A stretch of DNA of 64,000 bases from positions 190,432-254,431 of the forward strand of contig VMEE01000083.1 in the NCBI GenBank assembly GCA_009910795.1, read 5' to 3'. This document shows positions 24,460-32,573 of this stretch, piece by piece. A program made the position numbers and the translations under genes. This DNA comes from Dehalobacter sp. CP (GTDB lineage Bacteria > Bacillota_B > Desulfitobacteriia > Desulfitobacteriales > Syntrophobotulaceae). Positions within the stretch are counted from its first letter, which is position 1, and every line of letters starts with the position of its first letter. The notes under the pieces are model-generated. The model searched no databases. It was given only the letters and a program-made list of their open reading frames with translations, and had not been told where the DNA came from.

Positions 24460-26376
24460 TTGAACAAATCAAATACAAAAAACAGCTTCGTTCTCATTAT
24501 GATTCTATACCTGCTCGGCATTTTTATGGGTGCAATTGACACGGGAATTGTCACACCGGCCAGAACAGTTATTCAAAGTCATTTGATGGTCGATGAAAAA
24601 ACCGGGATCTGGATGATTACGATTTATACACTGGCTTATGCGGCCAGTATTCCGATCATGGGTAAACTTGCCGATATGTTCGGACGCAAATACATTTATC
24701 TTGCCAGTATCTTTCTTTTTGGTCTTGGATCATTGTTCTGCGGTTTAGCTCAGGGGTTTGACAGCTTTACGGTCTTGCTTATGGCCAGAGTCGTCCAGGC
24801 GTTTGGCGGAGGTGGAATCCTTCCGGTTGCGACTGCTGAATTTGGTACGACATTTCCTCCGGAAAAACGGGGGATGGCCCTGGGACTGGTTGGGGGAGTA
24901 TACGGGATTGCCAATATTTTCGGAGCTTCGGCAGGCAGTGCCATTCTGGATATCTTCGGCAGCAGTAACTGGCAGTTTATCTTTTATGTGAATCTGCCGA
25001 TCACGCTGTTTATCCTAATCGCCGGCTTCCTCTGTCTGCCAAATAACAGAAATGACAATGTCAAAAAGATTGATATCGGCGGAATCTTGATTCTGACCGT
25101 GATGATTCTCGCTTTAATGTATGGACTCAAGAATATTGACTTTTTTGATTTCAAGTCAACTTTAATCAGTACGAGTGTTTATCCTTTCCTGATCCTGTTT
25201 GTGCTTCTTGTTCCTTTCTTTATCCTGGCTGAGAAAAAGGCGGAGGATCCGGTGATGAACTTATCGTATTTTACAAACTCACGGATCATGATCACCTTTA
25301 TCATTGCCTTTATTACCGGAATTGTGTTAATGGGGATGATTTTTGTACCGCAGTTTGCTGAAAACTCACTGAAAATCGCTTCCGGAAGCGGCGGCTATTT
25401 CGTCATCATTCTTGGTTTGTTTGCAGGGGTTGGCGCTCCTATATCCGGGAAGCTGATTGATCAATACGGACCTAAACTGATTTTAGGTCTCGGCTTTTTG
25501 ATCTCTTTGGTTGGTTCGTTGTTCTTAATCTTTGTCACAGCTGACCATCCCAGTATGCTGACGGTAAACATAAGCCTGGTTCTCATGGGCCTTGGTATGG
25601 GCTTTACGATGGGGACGCCTTTAAACTATATGATGCTGGAAAATACCAAAGATGAAGAGTCCAATTCGGCACTCGCAGCCTTGTCGCTTGTCCGCTCGAT
25701 CGGAACGGCGATTGCGCCTGCGATCATGGTTGGTTTTCTGGCACATGCCGGAGTGGCAGTTCAGAATAATGTGATGAACCTGCTGCCTAAAGAAGTCTCC
25801 ATGCCGAGACTGCCATATGCGCAGGAACTTACAACAGAAATTAATGAGATGAAAGGCAATCCAATGATGAAAAATGTTCTGGCAACCGCCGATATGCCTG
25901 ACTTTTCCTATCTGGAAAAGATTGAAATCAATATGAACAGCAGCAGTGACTATCAAATTCCTGACGAGCTGATGGAGAAAATAAAATCTTCTGACGTTAC
26001 GACCATCACGGAGAACAGCAAATTGATTGCAGGGAGCTTCTTTGCTGGCATGGCTCCGGATATGATTTCGAATATTCAAACCGGGATTCAAAACGGAATT
26101 GATGAGCTTACGGTTGTGGAATCGATGCCCCAGTCAAGCGTATCCTTCCGGGATACGATAGAAAAAATGACGGTCTTAAAAGATGCCATCCCGGGAGCTT
26201 TTGACACAGCCAAACAAAATTATCTCGCGGAGGTTGATCAGAGAAGCACAGTCATTGAATCAGAATTCCAAAAAACCTTAAACAGCGGATTTAAGCAGGT
26301 GTATCTGACAGTTACGATTTCTTCTCTAATTGGCTTGATCTTCCTGTGCTTTTATCGAAGAAAAACCGGTCAATAA
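24460..26376 (+). CDS. DHA2-type MFS efflux pump with an extended external loop
   Basis: A 638-residue 14-helix transporter of the EmrB/QacA group. Motifs: GAIDTGIVTPARTVI in helix 1, GKLADMFGRKYIYL after helix 2, and the helix 5 motif C region VGGVYGIANIFGASAG. It is about 130 residues longer than usual because of a long polar loop (about residues 435-610) before the last helix, which is Met-, Asp- and Ser-rich. A TTG start follows GATGGGAG. The upstream MarR gene is probably its regulator. Confidence 0.88.
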   Translation: MNKSNTKNSFVLIMILYLLGIFMGAIDTGIVTPARTVIQSHLMVDEKTGIWMITIYTLAYAASIPIMGKLADMFGRKYIYLASIFLFGLGSLFCGLAQGFDSFTVLLMARVVQAFGGGGILPVATAEFGTTFPPEKRGMALGLVGGVYGIANIFGASAGSAILDIFGSSNWQFIFYVNLPITLFILIAGFLCLPNNRNDNVKKIDIGGILILTVMILALMYGLKNIDFFDFKSTLISTSVYPFLILFVLLVPFFILAEKKAEDPVMNLSYFTNSRIMITFIIAFITGIVLMGMIFVPQFAENSLKIASGSGGYFVIILGLFAGVGAPISGKLIDQYGPKLILGLGFLISLVGSLFLIFVTADHPSMLTVNISLVLMGLGMGFTMGTPLNYMMLENTKDEESNSALAALSLVRSIGTAIAPAIMVGFLAHAGVAVQNNVMNLLPKEVSMPRLPYAQELTTEINEMKGNPMMKNVLATADMPDFSYLEKIEINMNSSSDYQIPDELMEKIKSSDVTTITENSKLIAGSFFAGMAPDMISNIQTGIQNGIDELTVVESMPQSSVSFRDTIEKMTVLKDAIPGAFDTAKQNYLAEVDQRSTVIESEFQKTLNSGFKQVYLTVTISSLIGLIFLCFYRRKTGQ

Positions 26377-26453
26377 GCAAGGATAGAGCTAAACACAAGC
26401 CCCACGTATAGAGAATTCATATTTTGAGTCGCTTCTTTTCAAATTCTTGGGCA

Positions 26454-26640
26454 ATTGTAGCCTTACACAGATATTCCGCTTGCACGTTTTCGTGGCTACT
26501 CGCACAAATCCTCGCTAACATGCCAAAACCTCTGGGCTTTTTAGAATGTTCACCGTTGGCATGTCTTGACGCTGCGGTTTTTGCTCGCTTAACGCCACTG
26601 ACACTTAACGCTCGACTCCATATCTGTGTAAGGCTACAAT
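26454..26640. repeat. Large palindromic element with perfect 21-bp outer arms
   Basis: The 21 bases at 26454-26474 (containing TTGTAGCCTTACACAGATA) are the exact complement of 26620-26640. Inside, ACATGCCAA (about 26518-26526) pairs with TTGGCATGT (about 26556-26564). The architecture (long unique arms, nested inner palindrome, no gene) is that of the other elements, but the core differs, so it may be a second class. Confidence 0.65.
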
Positions 26641-26720
26641 ATTTGAAGCATCCAGAGCAGCAATAAGCCCCAGCAAAGAAGATCTGTCTCTTTACATGAA
26701 GATTAAATGGACGGGATATC

Positions 26721-26823
26721 AACGACACGGTGCTGTCCGCGCCAAGTGGAGCTTGGATGCGGAACGCGGCTGTTTGTGCCATGGATGGCATAACAGCCGA
26801 CAAGCGGATGGCACCATGTCGTC
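26721..26823. repeat. Nested palindromic repeat, copy C
   Basis: Outer arms AACGACACGGTGCTGTCCGC (26721-26740) and GCGGATGGCACCATGTCGTC (26804-26823) pair with three mismatches. The interior GAACGCGGCTGTTTGTGCC, ATGGAT, GGCATAACAGCCG matches the family core. The 26377-26969 gap holds only this element, the one at 26454 and the terminator. Confidence 0.7.
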
Positions 26824-26916
26824 AGCCTCAGCTTAACTCAAAAATCAGCATCATATTGGTTAAGATATACTCTTGTTTAGGTTACCCCTAACATTTAACA
26901 CAGAGCCCAAACAATA

Positions 26917-26947
26917 AAAACGCTGCCGGCAAAATTGTCGGCAGCGT
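26917..26947 (-). terminator. Intrinsic terminator of the rubrerythrin gene
   Basis: CGCTGCCGGC (26921-26930) and GTCGGCAGCG (26937-26946) form a 10-bp stem; on the minus strand it is followed by TTTTTAT. Confidence 0.85.
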
Positions 26948-26969
26948 TGCAACAGCATATTTGATGGGT

Positions 26970-27455
26970 TTATTGGACATTCTTGAATCTTGAAGAAGGT
27001 GCACCGCAAACGGGGCATTTTTCCGGTGCTTCGTTTTTATGGATATAGCCGCAGACCTGGCAGTAATAGTAGTCATTGTCTGCGGTTAAATCTTTAAGTG
27101 CGTCTTTGTATAAAGCGGCATGCGATTTTTCAGCCTCGTTAGCTAAGTGAAAAACTCTTTGTGCTTCAGAATTGCCTTCGTCTTTTGCTTTCTCCAGAAA
27201 ACGCGGATACATTTTGGTAAACTCAAAAGTTTCACCATCAATCCCAGCTTTGAGATTTTCTTCTGTTGATTTTAGCATACCCAGCACTTTCATCTGGCTT
27301 AACGCATGCAGGGCTTCAGCTTCAGCTGCTGCCCGAAATAGCTTGGCAGCGCCGTTATATCCTTCTTCTTCAGCTTTCTGAGCGAAAGCGGTATATTTTC
27401 GGTTAGCTTGAGATTCGCCTGCAAAAGATTCTTTCATATTGTCTTGCGACGTCAT
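26970..27455 (-). CDS. rbr: Rubrerythrin
   Basis: A 161-residue peroxide-scavenging diiron protein. The ferritin-like domain has paired motifs ESQANRKY, EAEALHALSQ and NEAEKSHAALY, giving the Glu/His ligands, and the C-terminal rubredoxin-like site is YCQVCGY...EKCPVCGAP (two CxxC). It reduces hydrogen peroxide with electrons from rubredoxin or NADH systems in anaerobes. AAGGAGGG precedes the ATG. A sequence resembling a PerR box lies upstream. Confidence 0.94.
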   Translation of the reverse strand: MTSQDNMKESFAGESQANRKYTAFAQKAEEEGYNGAAKLFRAAAEAEALHALSQMKVLGMLKSTEENLKAGIDGETFEFTKMYPRFLEKAKDEGNSEAQRVFHLANEAEKSHAALYKDALKDLTADNDYYYCQVCGYIHKNEAPEKCPVCGAPSSRFKNVQ

Positions 27456-27505
27456 ATAAATCCCTCCTTATTATTCTTCACTTTCATGATATTACCATAA
27501 ATAGC

Positions 27506-27520
27506 TTATAATTGTAATAT
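27506..27520 (-). promoter_or_regulatory. Possible PerR box
   Basis: TTATAATTGTAATAT matches 11 of the 14 fixed positions of the PerR consensus TTATAATNATTATAA and lies about 50 bases upstream of the rubrerythrin start. The region is AT-rich, so chance similarity is possible. Confidence 0.3.
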
Positions 27521-27559
27521 TATATCCTATTTTGTCCCAAAGCATCGAAAATATTTTTC

Positions 27560-27592
27560 TTGACATTGACGCAGCGTTAAGGTGTATCCTGA
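27560..27592 (+). promoter_or_regulatory. MerR-type promoter with 19-bp spacer
   Basis: TTGACA, a 19-base spacer and TATCCT. The spacer holds the dyad ACGCAGCGT and the TTAAGGTG edge. Overlong spacers with a central dyad are the mark of MerR-family activated promoters, so this gene likely activates itself. Confidence 0.65.
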
Positions 27593-27608
27593 TTTTGAGG
27601 TGAGCGGT

Positions 27609-28373
27609 GTGGAATATTCGGTACGAAAACTTAGCCGGTTGGCAGGCATTAGCCCCAGAACAATCAGGTATTATGATCAGATGGGGCTTCTAAAGCCGGC
27701 CAGGATTAATTCTTCAGGCTATCGCCTATACGGACAGGCGGAAGTAAACAGGCTGCAACAGATCTTGTTTTATCGTGAACTGGGTATGGGGCTGGAAATG
27801 ATTAAGGAAGTGATCAATTCACCGTCTTTTAATGAACTAAAAGCTTTTCGGGAGCACCTTTCACAGCTGCTGCAAAAAAAAGCGCAGCTTGAAAGTCTGA
27901 TCGTGAATATTGAGAAAACGATTGCGTCTTATGAAGGGAGAATGACCATGTCTGACCAAGAAAAATTTGAAGGATTCAAGAAAAAGATGATTCAGGAAAA
28001 TGAAGCAGCTTATGGGGAGGAAATCCGCCAAAAATATGGAGATGATGTTGTCGATCAGTCCAATCAAAAATTTCAGGGCATGAAACCTGAGGAGTATGAA
28101 GAAATGACTAGGCTGTCTGTCATGATTACGGAAAAGCTGGGGGCTGCTTTCCAAACAGGTGATCCTGGCTCCGGGCTTGCTCAGGAAGCCGCAGATCTGC
28201 ACCGTAACTGGCTGAGCTATTTTTGGAAGGAATATAGCAAAGAAGCACATGCCGGTCTGGGACAGATGTATGTTGATGACCCAAGGTTTACAGCCTACTA
28301 TGATAAGAAGCAGCCTGGGACAGCAGCCTTTTTACGAGATGCGATTCTTATCTATACCGGGATGAAGGAATAG
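27609..28373 (+). CDS. MerR family regulator with TipAS domain
   Basis: A 254-residue regulator. The N-terminal winged helix-turn-helix is YSVRKLSRLAGISPRTIRYYDQMGLLKP, followed by a coiled coil (about residues 75-120) and a C-terminal TipAS-type domain (about 130-250; EYSKEAHAGLGQMYVDDPRFTAYYDK). TipAS domains bind thiopeptides or other antibiotics and switch the protein to an activator. GTG at 27609 follows GAGGTGAG; codons upstream overlap the promoter. No pump gene is directly adjacent. Confidence 0.85.
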   Translation: MEYSVRKLSRLAGISPRTIRYYDQMGLLKPARINSSGYRLYGQAEVNRLQQILFYRELGMGLEMIKEVINSPSFNELKAFREHLSQLLQKKAQLESLIVNIEKTIASYEGRMTMSDQEKFEGFKKKMIQENEAAYGEEIRQKYGDDVVDQSNQKFQGMKPEEYEEMTRLSVMITEKLGAAFQTGDPGSGLAQEAADLHRNWLSYFWKEYSKEAHAGLGQMYVDDPRFTAYYDKKQPGTAAFLRDAILIYTGMKE

Positions 28374-28391
28374 AAAAAGGTTCACTTCCGT

Positions 28392-28451
28392 TTTGCCATT
28401 TCCATATATTATCTTGAAGGTTTTTATAAGATCAAGATGGACATGGCAAAG
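28392..28451 (+). promoter_or_regulatory. Leader hairpin next to a ribosome binding site
   Basis: TTTTGCCAT near 28392 pairs with ATGGCAAA near 28443-28450, and ATCTTGA with TCAAGAT inside. The stem ends directly before AAGGAGGAA of the next gene. There is no T tract, so it is more likely a leader structure than a terminator. Confidence 0.4.
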
Positions 28452-28464
28452 GAGGAACCTTCTA

Positions 28465-29580
28465 TTGAAAAGAGATATTCATTATTATGCGCTTTTGGCA
28501 TTTTGCAGGTCATGCGGGTTCAACAAGGAAAGTTCCAGAAAAATTGCCTATGCTTCGCAATATGTCGATGATGCCAAAATCAATCTGATGACGATTCAAA
28601 ATCCGGCACCGGAAGTCAGTGTTGACCGCTCTGATAACCGTGCCGTTTTTTTAAATATGGCAACCTGTCATTCTTATTTTAAAATAAAAACGTTTAATTA
28701 CGAGGCAATGATCAACAATACTTGTGCTTTTCATTTTGTCCCTGGCTGCAAAGGAGAAAACTTCACGAAGAAACTCCGCTGTAAAGAGGAGTCGCCGGTG
28801 GTCCTGGCACTTTTAAATGAGGCCCTGGACGACAATAATCTGATTAAATTTGGGATTGTTTTGCATGCTTATGCCGACACTTTTTCGCATCAGGGTTTCA
28901 GCGGCGTGCTCAGCAAAGTGAATGATATTAATCATTGCGGAGCGCGCAATGAAGTTTACTTAGGAATACCTGATCTGATTCTGTATTTGTTTAAACAGTT
29001 ATGCGGAGAAAAATATGACGAAATGTTTGACCGTGTTGTGCCCGCTTATGGACACGGGCAGGCTTTGACCTTTCCTGATCTGCCTTACCTTGTTTGGTCG
29101 TATCGGTATGACAGCAGCGATGCCTTCGCGGGCAGATACACCGTTGTGGAGATTGATAACAAAGAAAGGTATCAGCGGTCTTTGGCCAAAATAAAAGGGT
29201 ACCTTGAGATTTATTTAAAAAAACATCCTGAATTCCGTGATTCAAATTATCAATTTGATGATACCCCTAAGCTTATGAGCCAGCTGATTAATAAAGATTC
29301 GGATAAAAACAGGGAAGAAAGCTGGATTGCCTTCATGCTTGAATACGGGATGTTTCAGAAAAATGAATGGCCTGGCATTGTCTATCAGGAGAGTGAATGG
29401 CTGAGAAAAGCGTTTCAAAATTTTAATCCCCAAACCTTTAATAACAGGAGAGTAGACAATGTGATTCTTGCTGATCATTTTGCAGAATCAGACTGGTATC
29501 ATTTTTATCAGGCGGTCAAGTGGTATAAAAAAAGATTCTTTGAATGCTGTCATCAGAACAAACTGTTTATTCCTAAATAA
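28465..29580 (+). CDS. DUF6765-like protein
   Basis: A 371-residue cytoplasmic protein beginning LKRDIHYYALLAF(C)RSCGF. The N-terminal DxHYY pattern, the AYASQYVDDAKI segment and the central LHAYADTFSHQGFSG motif, rich in His and Asp, resemble the DUF6765 family, which may bind metal (zinc-dependent phospholipase C-like His/Asp placement). The TTG at 28465 follows GGAGGAA; no ATG lies near it. The function is unknown. Confidence 0.65.
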   Translation: MKRDIHYYALLAFCRSCGFNKESSRKIAYASQYVDDAKINLMTIQNPAPEVSVDRSDNRAVFLNMATCHSYFKIKTFNYEAMINNTCAFHFVPGCKGENFTKKLRCKEESPVVLALLNEALDDNNLIKFGIVLHAYADTFSHQGFSGVLSKVNDINHCGARNEVYLGIPDLILYLFKQLCGEKYDEMFDRVVPAYGHGQALTFPDLPYLVWSYRYDSSDAFAGRYTVVEIDNKERYQRSLAKIKGYLEIYLKKHPEFRDSNYQFDDTPKLMSQLINKDSDKNREESWIAFMLEYGMFQKNEWPGIVYQESEWLRKAFQNFNPQTFNNRRVDNVILADHFAESDWYHFYQAVKWYKKRFFECCHQNKLFIPK

Positions 29581-29635
29581 CGAAGAGATATAGAGGTAGG
29601 TTTGGGAGGGGATCGTTAAAAATAGGCAAAAAAAA

Positions 29636-29650
29636 GGGACCTTTTGTCCC
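29636..29650 (-). terminator. Intrinsic terminator
   Basis: On the minus strand GGGAC, AAAAG and GTCCC are followed by seven T. It ends the DUF4474 gene at 29665. Confidence 0.75.
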
Positions 29651-29664
29651 GATAATTGCTGCTA

Positions 29665-30633
29665 TCAACTGATTCTTTGATGTTCGAAAAGCTCTCTGCT
29701 TCTTCTGTAACCAAAAAGGCCAATTAAACCCAGGATCAGAACCTTCATCCACAATTCATAAAATTCCTTGCTCTTTCCGAGTCTTAAGACGGTTTGATAT
29801 AACTGCGGGGCCAAGCTCTCAATCGCTTTCATTTTATCCTGCATTGTGCTATAAGGACCCGTGATTTCCTGATATTTGTCACATAACAATTTGTTTTTAG
29901 CCTGAATGAGCCGGTCTGTACTGGATTTTCGCGTTCTTGGCTGGACGGTATGCGGCTTAGCAAAAGTGAAAGATACGTTATTTCCGGAAAAATAAAATTC
30001 CTGGTCATTGTATCCGGCATCTCTTAAACCGTTTAGAAAAGCGTCCCGCATTGCTGTATTCGGAAAAGCAAGATCAATATCCATCGTTAATTCCGAAGGA
30101 TCAGAAAATTCGCCTAATTTAAAACCTGTCAGCCACCAGTGTTTTTCTGATCGGGTAAAGAGCACGCTTCCATTCTTCCTTAACACGAAGGACATCGGCA
30201 GCAATTCATCGTTGTCTACGGATTTATAAAACATTCCGCTGAAAATTCCCGGAAGCGTAAAATGAAATGCCCCGGTATAAATCCCGATTTCTCCGCCGGT
30301 TACCAGATCATACTGACCTTTCCAGAAGCCAATCATCCATTTCTTGCCGTCATATTCAAAATAAACCGGTTCAGAATCAATAATCATACCCGTCGGGGCT
30401 GATACCTCATCATAAATTCGGCAATACCCGGCATTCCTTTGCCATGGATTTAAAGTCGCGTAAAAAATATCCTGTTTCGGATCATACCGATAACCGGCAT
30501 TTTCGATTACCTGATCCAAATCGGGGTCACCGGTACCTTGAGCGGGAACCGCAAGACTTTTCACAATTTTCGGATTAGAGACCCCGGTTTGAATAGGATA
30601 GCGAATGAAAGCGTTGGGTTTGTGAAATAACAT
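29665..30633 (-). CDS. DUF4474 domain protein, tail-anchored (copy 2)
   Basis: A 322-residue protein. The N-terminal two thirds is a DUF4474 domain (DLDQVIENAGYRYDPKQDIF, NPWQRNAGYCRIYDE, GMIIDSEPVYFEYDGKKWMIGFWKGQYDL shown in parts). A polar stretch (about 215-290) leads to a C-terminal hydrophobic segment VLILGLIGLFGY with a basic end, so it looks tail-anchored. It is a close paralogue of the upstream gene at 30751-31794. AAGGGGCG precedes the ATG. No function is known for the family. Confidence 0.78.
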   Translation of the reverse strand: MLFHKPNAFIRYPIQTGVSNPKIVKSLAVPAQGTGDPDLDQVIENAGYRYDPKQDIFYATLNPWQRNAGYCRIYDEVSAPTGMIIDSEPVYFEYDGKKWMIGFWKGQYDLVTGGEIGIYTGAFHFTLPGIFSGMFYKSVDNDELLPMSFVLRKNGSVLFTRSEKHWWLTGFKLGEFSDPSELTMDIDLAFPNTAMRDAFLNGLRDAGYNDQEFYFSGNNVSFTFAKPHTVQPRTRKSSTDRLIQAKNKLLCDKYQEITGPYSTMQDKMKAIESLAPQLYQTVLRLGKSKEFYELWMKVLILGLIGLFGYRRSRELFEHQRIS

Positions 30634-30750
30634 CGGATTCGCCCCTTAAACAGATTTTTAGAATATTTGACAATGACATTTTATGTAGAAAGGACAAACT
30701 CTGGAACAGGTTTGTCCGTGACTAATAAAATTTTTAAAATGAATAGAATT

Positions 30751-31794
30751 TTAGGATTCAATGCTTAAACGTTGTAATCTCACGATATTGGCTCTTAAGA
30801 AGAGGATAATAATCAGAGATGTTATCAATACTTCCATCCAGGCTTCCAGGGAAGGGGTGCGTTTGCCGATTTTCTTCATTTTCTTGTACATTCCAGGATC
30901 TTGTTTTTCCAACAGTCTGAGCCTTTCTTGGACGGTACCCTCAGAGCCGGTTATTTCCTGATATTTTTCACATAAGAATTTATTTTTGCGCTGGATCAAC
31001 TGATCAGTCAATCGTGTGCGTGTCCAGGGCTGGGCCGTCTTGGGGACATCGAACGTGAAGCTTACGCTGTTATCCTGTACGGCTAATTCGTGCTCATTGT
31101 AGCCGGCTTTACGCATTCCTGCGAGAAAAGCATTCCTCATATTAACATCTTTTAATGTGAGGCAGATATCCATTGTCAGCTCATTCGGCTCAGCAAATTC
31201 GCCGAGTTTGAAACCGGTCAGCCACCAATGTTTTGCTTTTCTGGAAAAAAGTTTTTTCCCATTCTTCTTGATGGTATACGACATGTCCAGAAGCTCCTTA
31301 TCGTTGACCGACTGGTAAACAAGACCGTTTGACTTATACAGGCCGATTTCACCGCCGCTGACCAAATCATACTGACCTTTCCAAAGACCAATCATCCACT
31401 TCTCGTTGAGGTAATCAAAGGTTATGGGTTCACAATCGATGATCATGCCAAGCGGTGCGGCAGCCTCATCAAAAAGCCGGCAGTAACCGATATACCTTTG
31501 CCAAGGCTTCATATTCGAAATAAAAATATCCTGTTGCGCATCATAGGAATAACCGGCAATTTCAATGATTTCATCAAGATCTTCGTTGCCGATGCCAACT
31601 GAGACAGACCCGGTATGAGATTTATTTTCTTCTGTTACTAGTGCTAAATCAGGTCCAGTCTTTGTCATTGTTCCAGTCTCAGTCTCTATTGATGTCGCCG
31701 CTGATGTCCCTGTCTCAGTTACGGACTGATTCCAGGTCATATGCTGCACGTTTTGCTGATAAGAATATGAGGCATCTCTGTTAAATAATAACAT
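30751..31794 (-). CDS. DUF4474 domain protein, tail-anchored (copy 1)
   Basis: A 347-residue paralogue of the protein at 29665, sharing NPWQR/KPWQR, YCRLFDEAAAPLGMIID, KWMIGLWKGQYDLVSGGEIG and KHWWLTGFKLGEF. It has a longer Thr/Ser/Glu-rich N-terminus (about 50 residues) and the same C-terminal helix (VLITSLIIILFLR). AAGGAGGAAG precedes the ATG. The two genes with the Gln-rich gene upstream lie in the same direction, though separate terminators flank them. Confidence 0.78.
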   Translation of the reverse strand: MLLFNRDASYSYQQNVQHMTWNQSVTETGTSAATSIETETGTMTKTGPDLALVTEENKSHTGSVSVGIGNEDLDEIIEIAGYSYDAQQDIFISNMKPWQRYIGYCRLFDEAAAPLGMIIDCEPITFDYLNEKWMIGLWKGQYDLVSGGEIGLYKSNGLVYQSVNDKELLDMSYTIKKNGKKLFSRKAKHWWLTGFKLGEFAEPNELTMDICLTLKDVNMRNAFLAGMRKAGYNEHELAVQDNSVSFTFDVPKTAQPWTRTRLTDQLIQRKNKFLCEKYQEITGSEGTVQERLRLLEKQDPGMYKKMKKIGKRTPSLEAWMEVLITSLIIILFLRANIVRLQRLSIES

Positions 31795-31843
31795 CTTCCT
31801 TCCTCCTTAATAGAATACCAATATATGGATATAATATGTAAAA

Positions 31844-31869
31844 ATCCCCAGTATGCAAATACTGGGGAT
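31844..31869 (-). terminator. Strong intrinsic terminator
   Basis: ATCCCCAGTAT (31844-31854), loop GCAA and ATACTGGGGAT (31859-31869), followed on the minus strand by TTTTA. It ends the Gln-rich gene. Confidence 0.85.
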
Positions 31870-31882
31870 TGATAAATTGAGA

Positions 31883-32395
31883 TTAATGACTCGGTCTGCT
31901 CTGACCCTGCATACTCTGACCCTGCATGCTTTGGCCATACTGAGAAGGCTGCTGGCTTTGCTGGCCCTGCTGGCTGACCATATTTTGGCTCTGCTGGCTC
32001 ATCTGAAATAACTGGCCTTGAGTCTGATCAATAAGTTGACCCATCTGTTCCAATACCTGGTGAGCTTGGATCTGCTGATTGGCCTGTGTCAAAGCGGTCA
32101 TCGCCGTTTGGATAGCTTGTCGCAGCTGTTGATCTGCCTGCTGTTTCTGCTGCTGGGTCTGGTTACGGAAGCCCTGAATTTGCTGCTGCAGTTGATTGGC
32201 TGCCTGTTGGCTCTGTTGAATGATTTCGTTCTGATTTACTGTACCCTGAGAAGAAAAGCTACTGAATGATACTTGTTTCAACTGATTCATGGTGTTTTCC
32301 ATTGCGGATAACTGGCTTCTCAGATCACCGATTTCCTCACTGACTTCCATGTCTTTCTTGGCAGAAGCTAAAATGTTCTTGTTTTTTTCATCCAT
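31883..32395 (-). CDS. Glutamine-rich coiled-coil protein
   Basis: A 170-residue protein with a short acidic/basic N-terminal helix (MDEKNKNILASAKKDMEVS) and then extreme Gln enrichment (QQSQQAANQLQQQIQG, NQTQQQKQQADQQLRQ), likely coiled coil. It ends in tandem YGQSMQGQSMQGQSRPSH. No signal peptide or membrane helix. It resembles small Gln-rich proteins annotated without function in spore formers, including coat-associated ones; that link is only by composition. GGAGGT precedes the ATG. Confidence 0.7.
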   Translation of the reverse strand: MDEKNKNILASAKKDMEVSEEIGDLRSQLSAMENTMNQLKQVSFSSFSSQGTVNQNEIIQQSQQAANQLQQQIQGFRNQTQQQKQQADQQLRQAIQTAMTALTQANQQIQAHQVLEQMGQLIDQTQGQLFQMSQQSQNMVSQQGQQSQQPSQYGQSMQGQSMQGQSRPSH

Positions 32396-32573
32396 TCTTT
32401 TTTTACCTCCATAAGCAATTATGACCCCAACTTATTTTTGTCAAATTACAATAATTTTATTTTAGTAAATTTTCCGTAAAATTTTTGACAAAATAATGCA
32501 GATCATTAATGCTCATGGACAACAATTACTCTGAATACGTTTGCGTTGTTTTGCTTTACTCCGGCTGGTTTTG

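Noticed and set aside
26417..26803. Frames inside the palindromic elements
   Set aside because: Inverted repeats give long open frames by symmetry; no start signals or family motifs.
31883..32395. CRISPR-like or simple repeat array
   Set aside because: The repetition comes from Gln codons in a real gene with a strong ribosome binding site and a terminator; there are no regular repeats and spacers.
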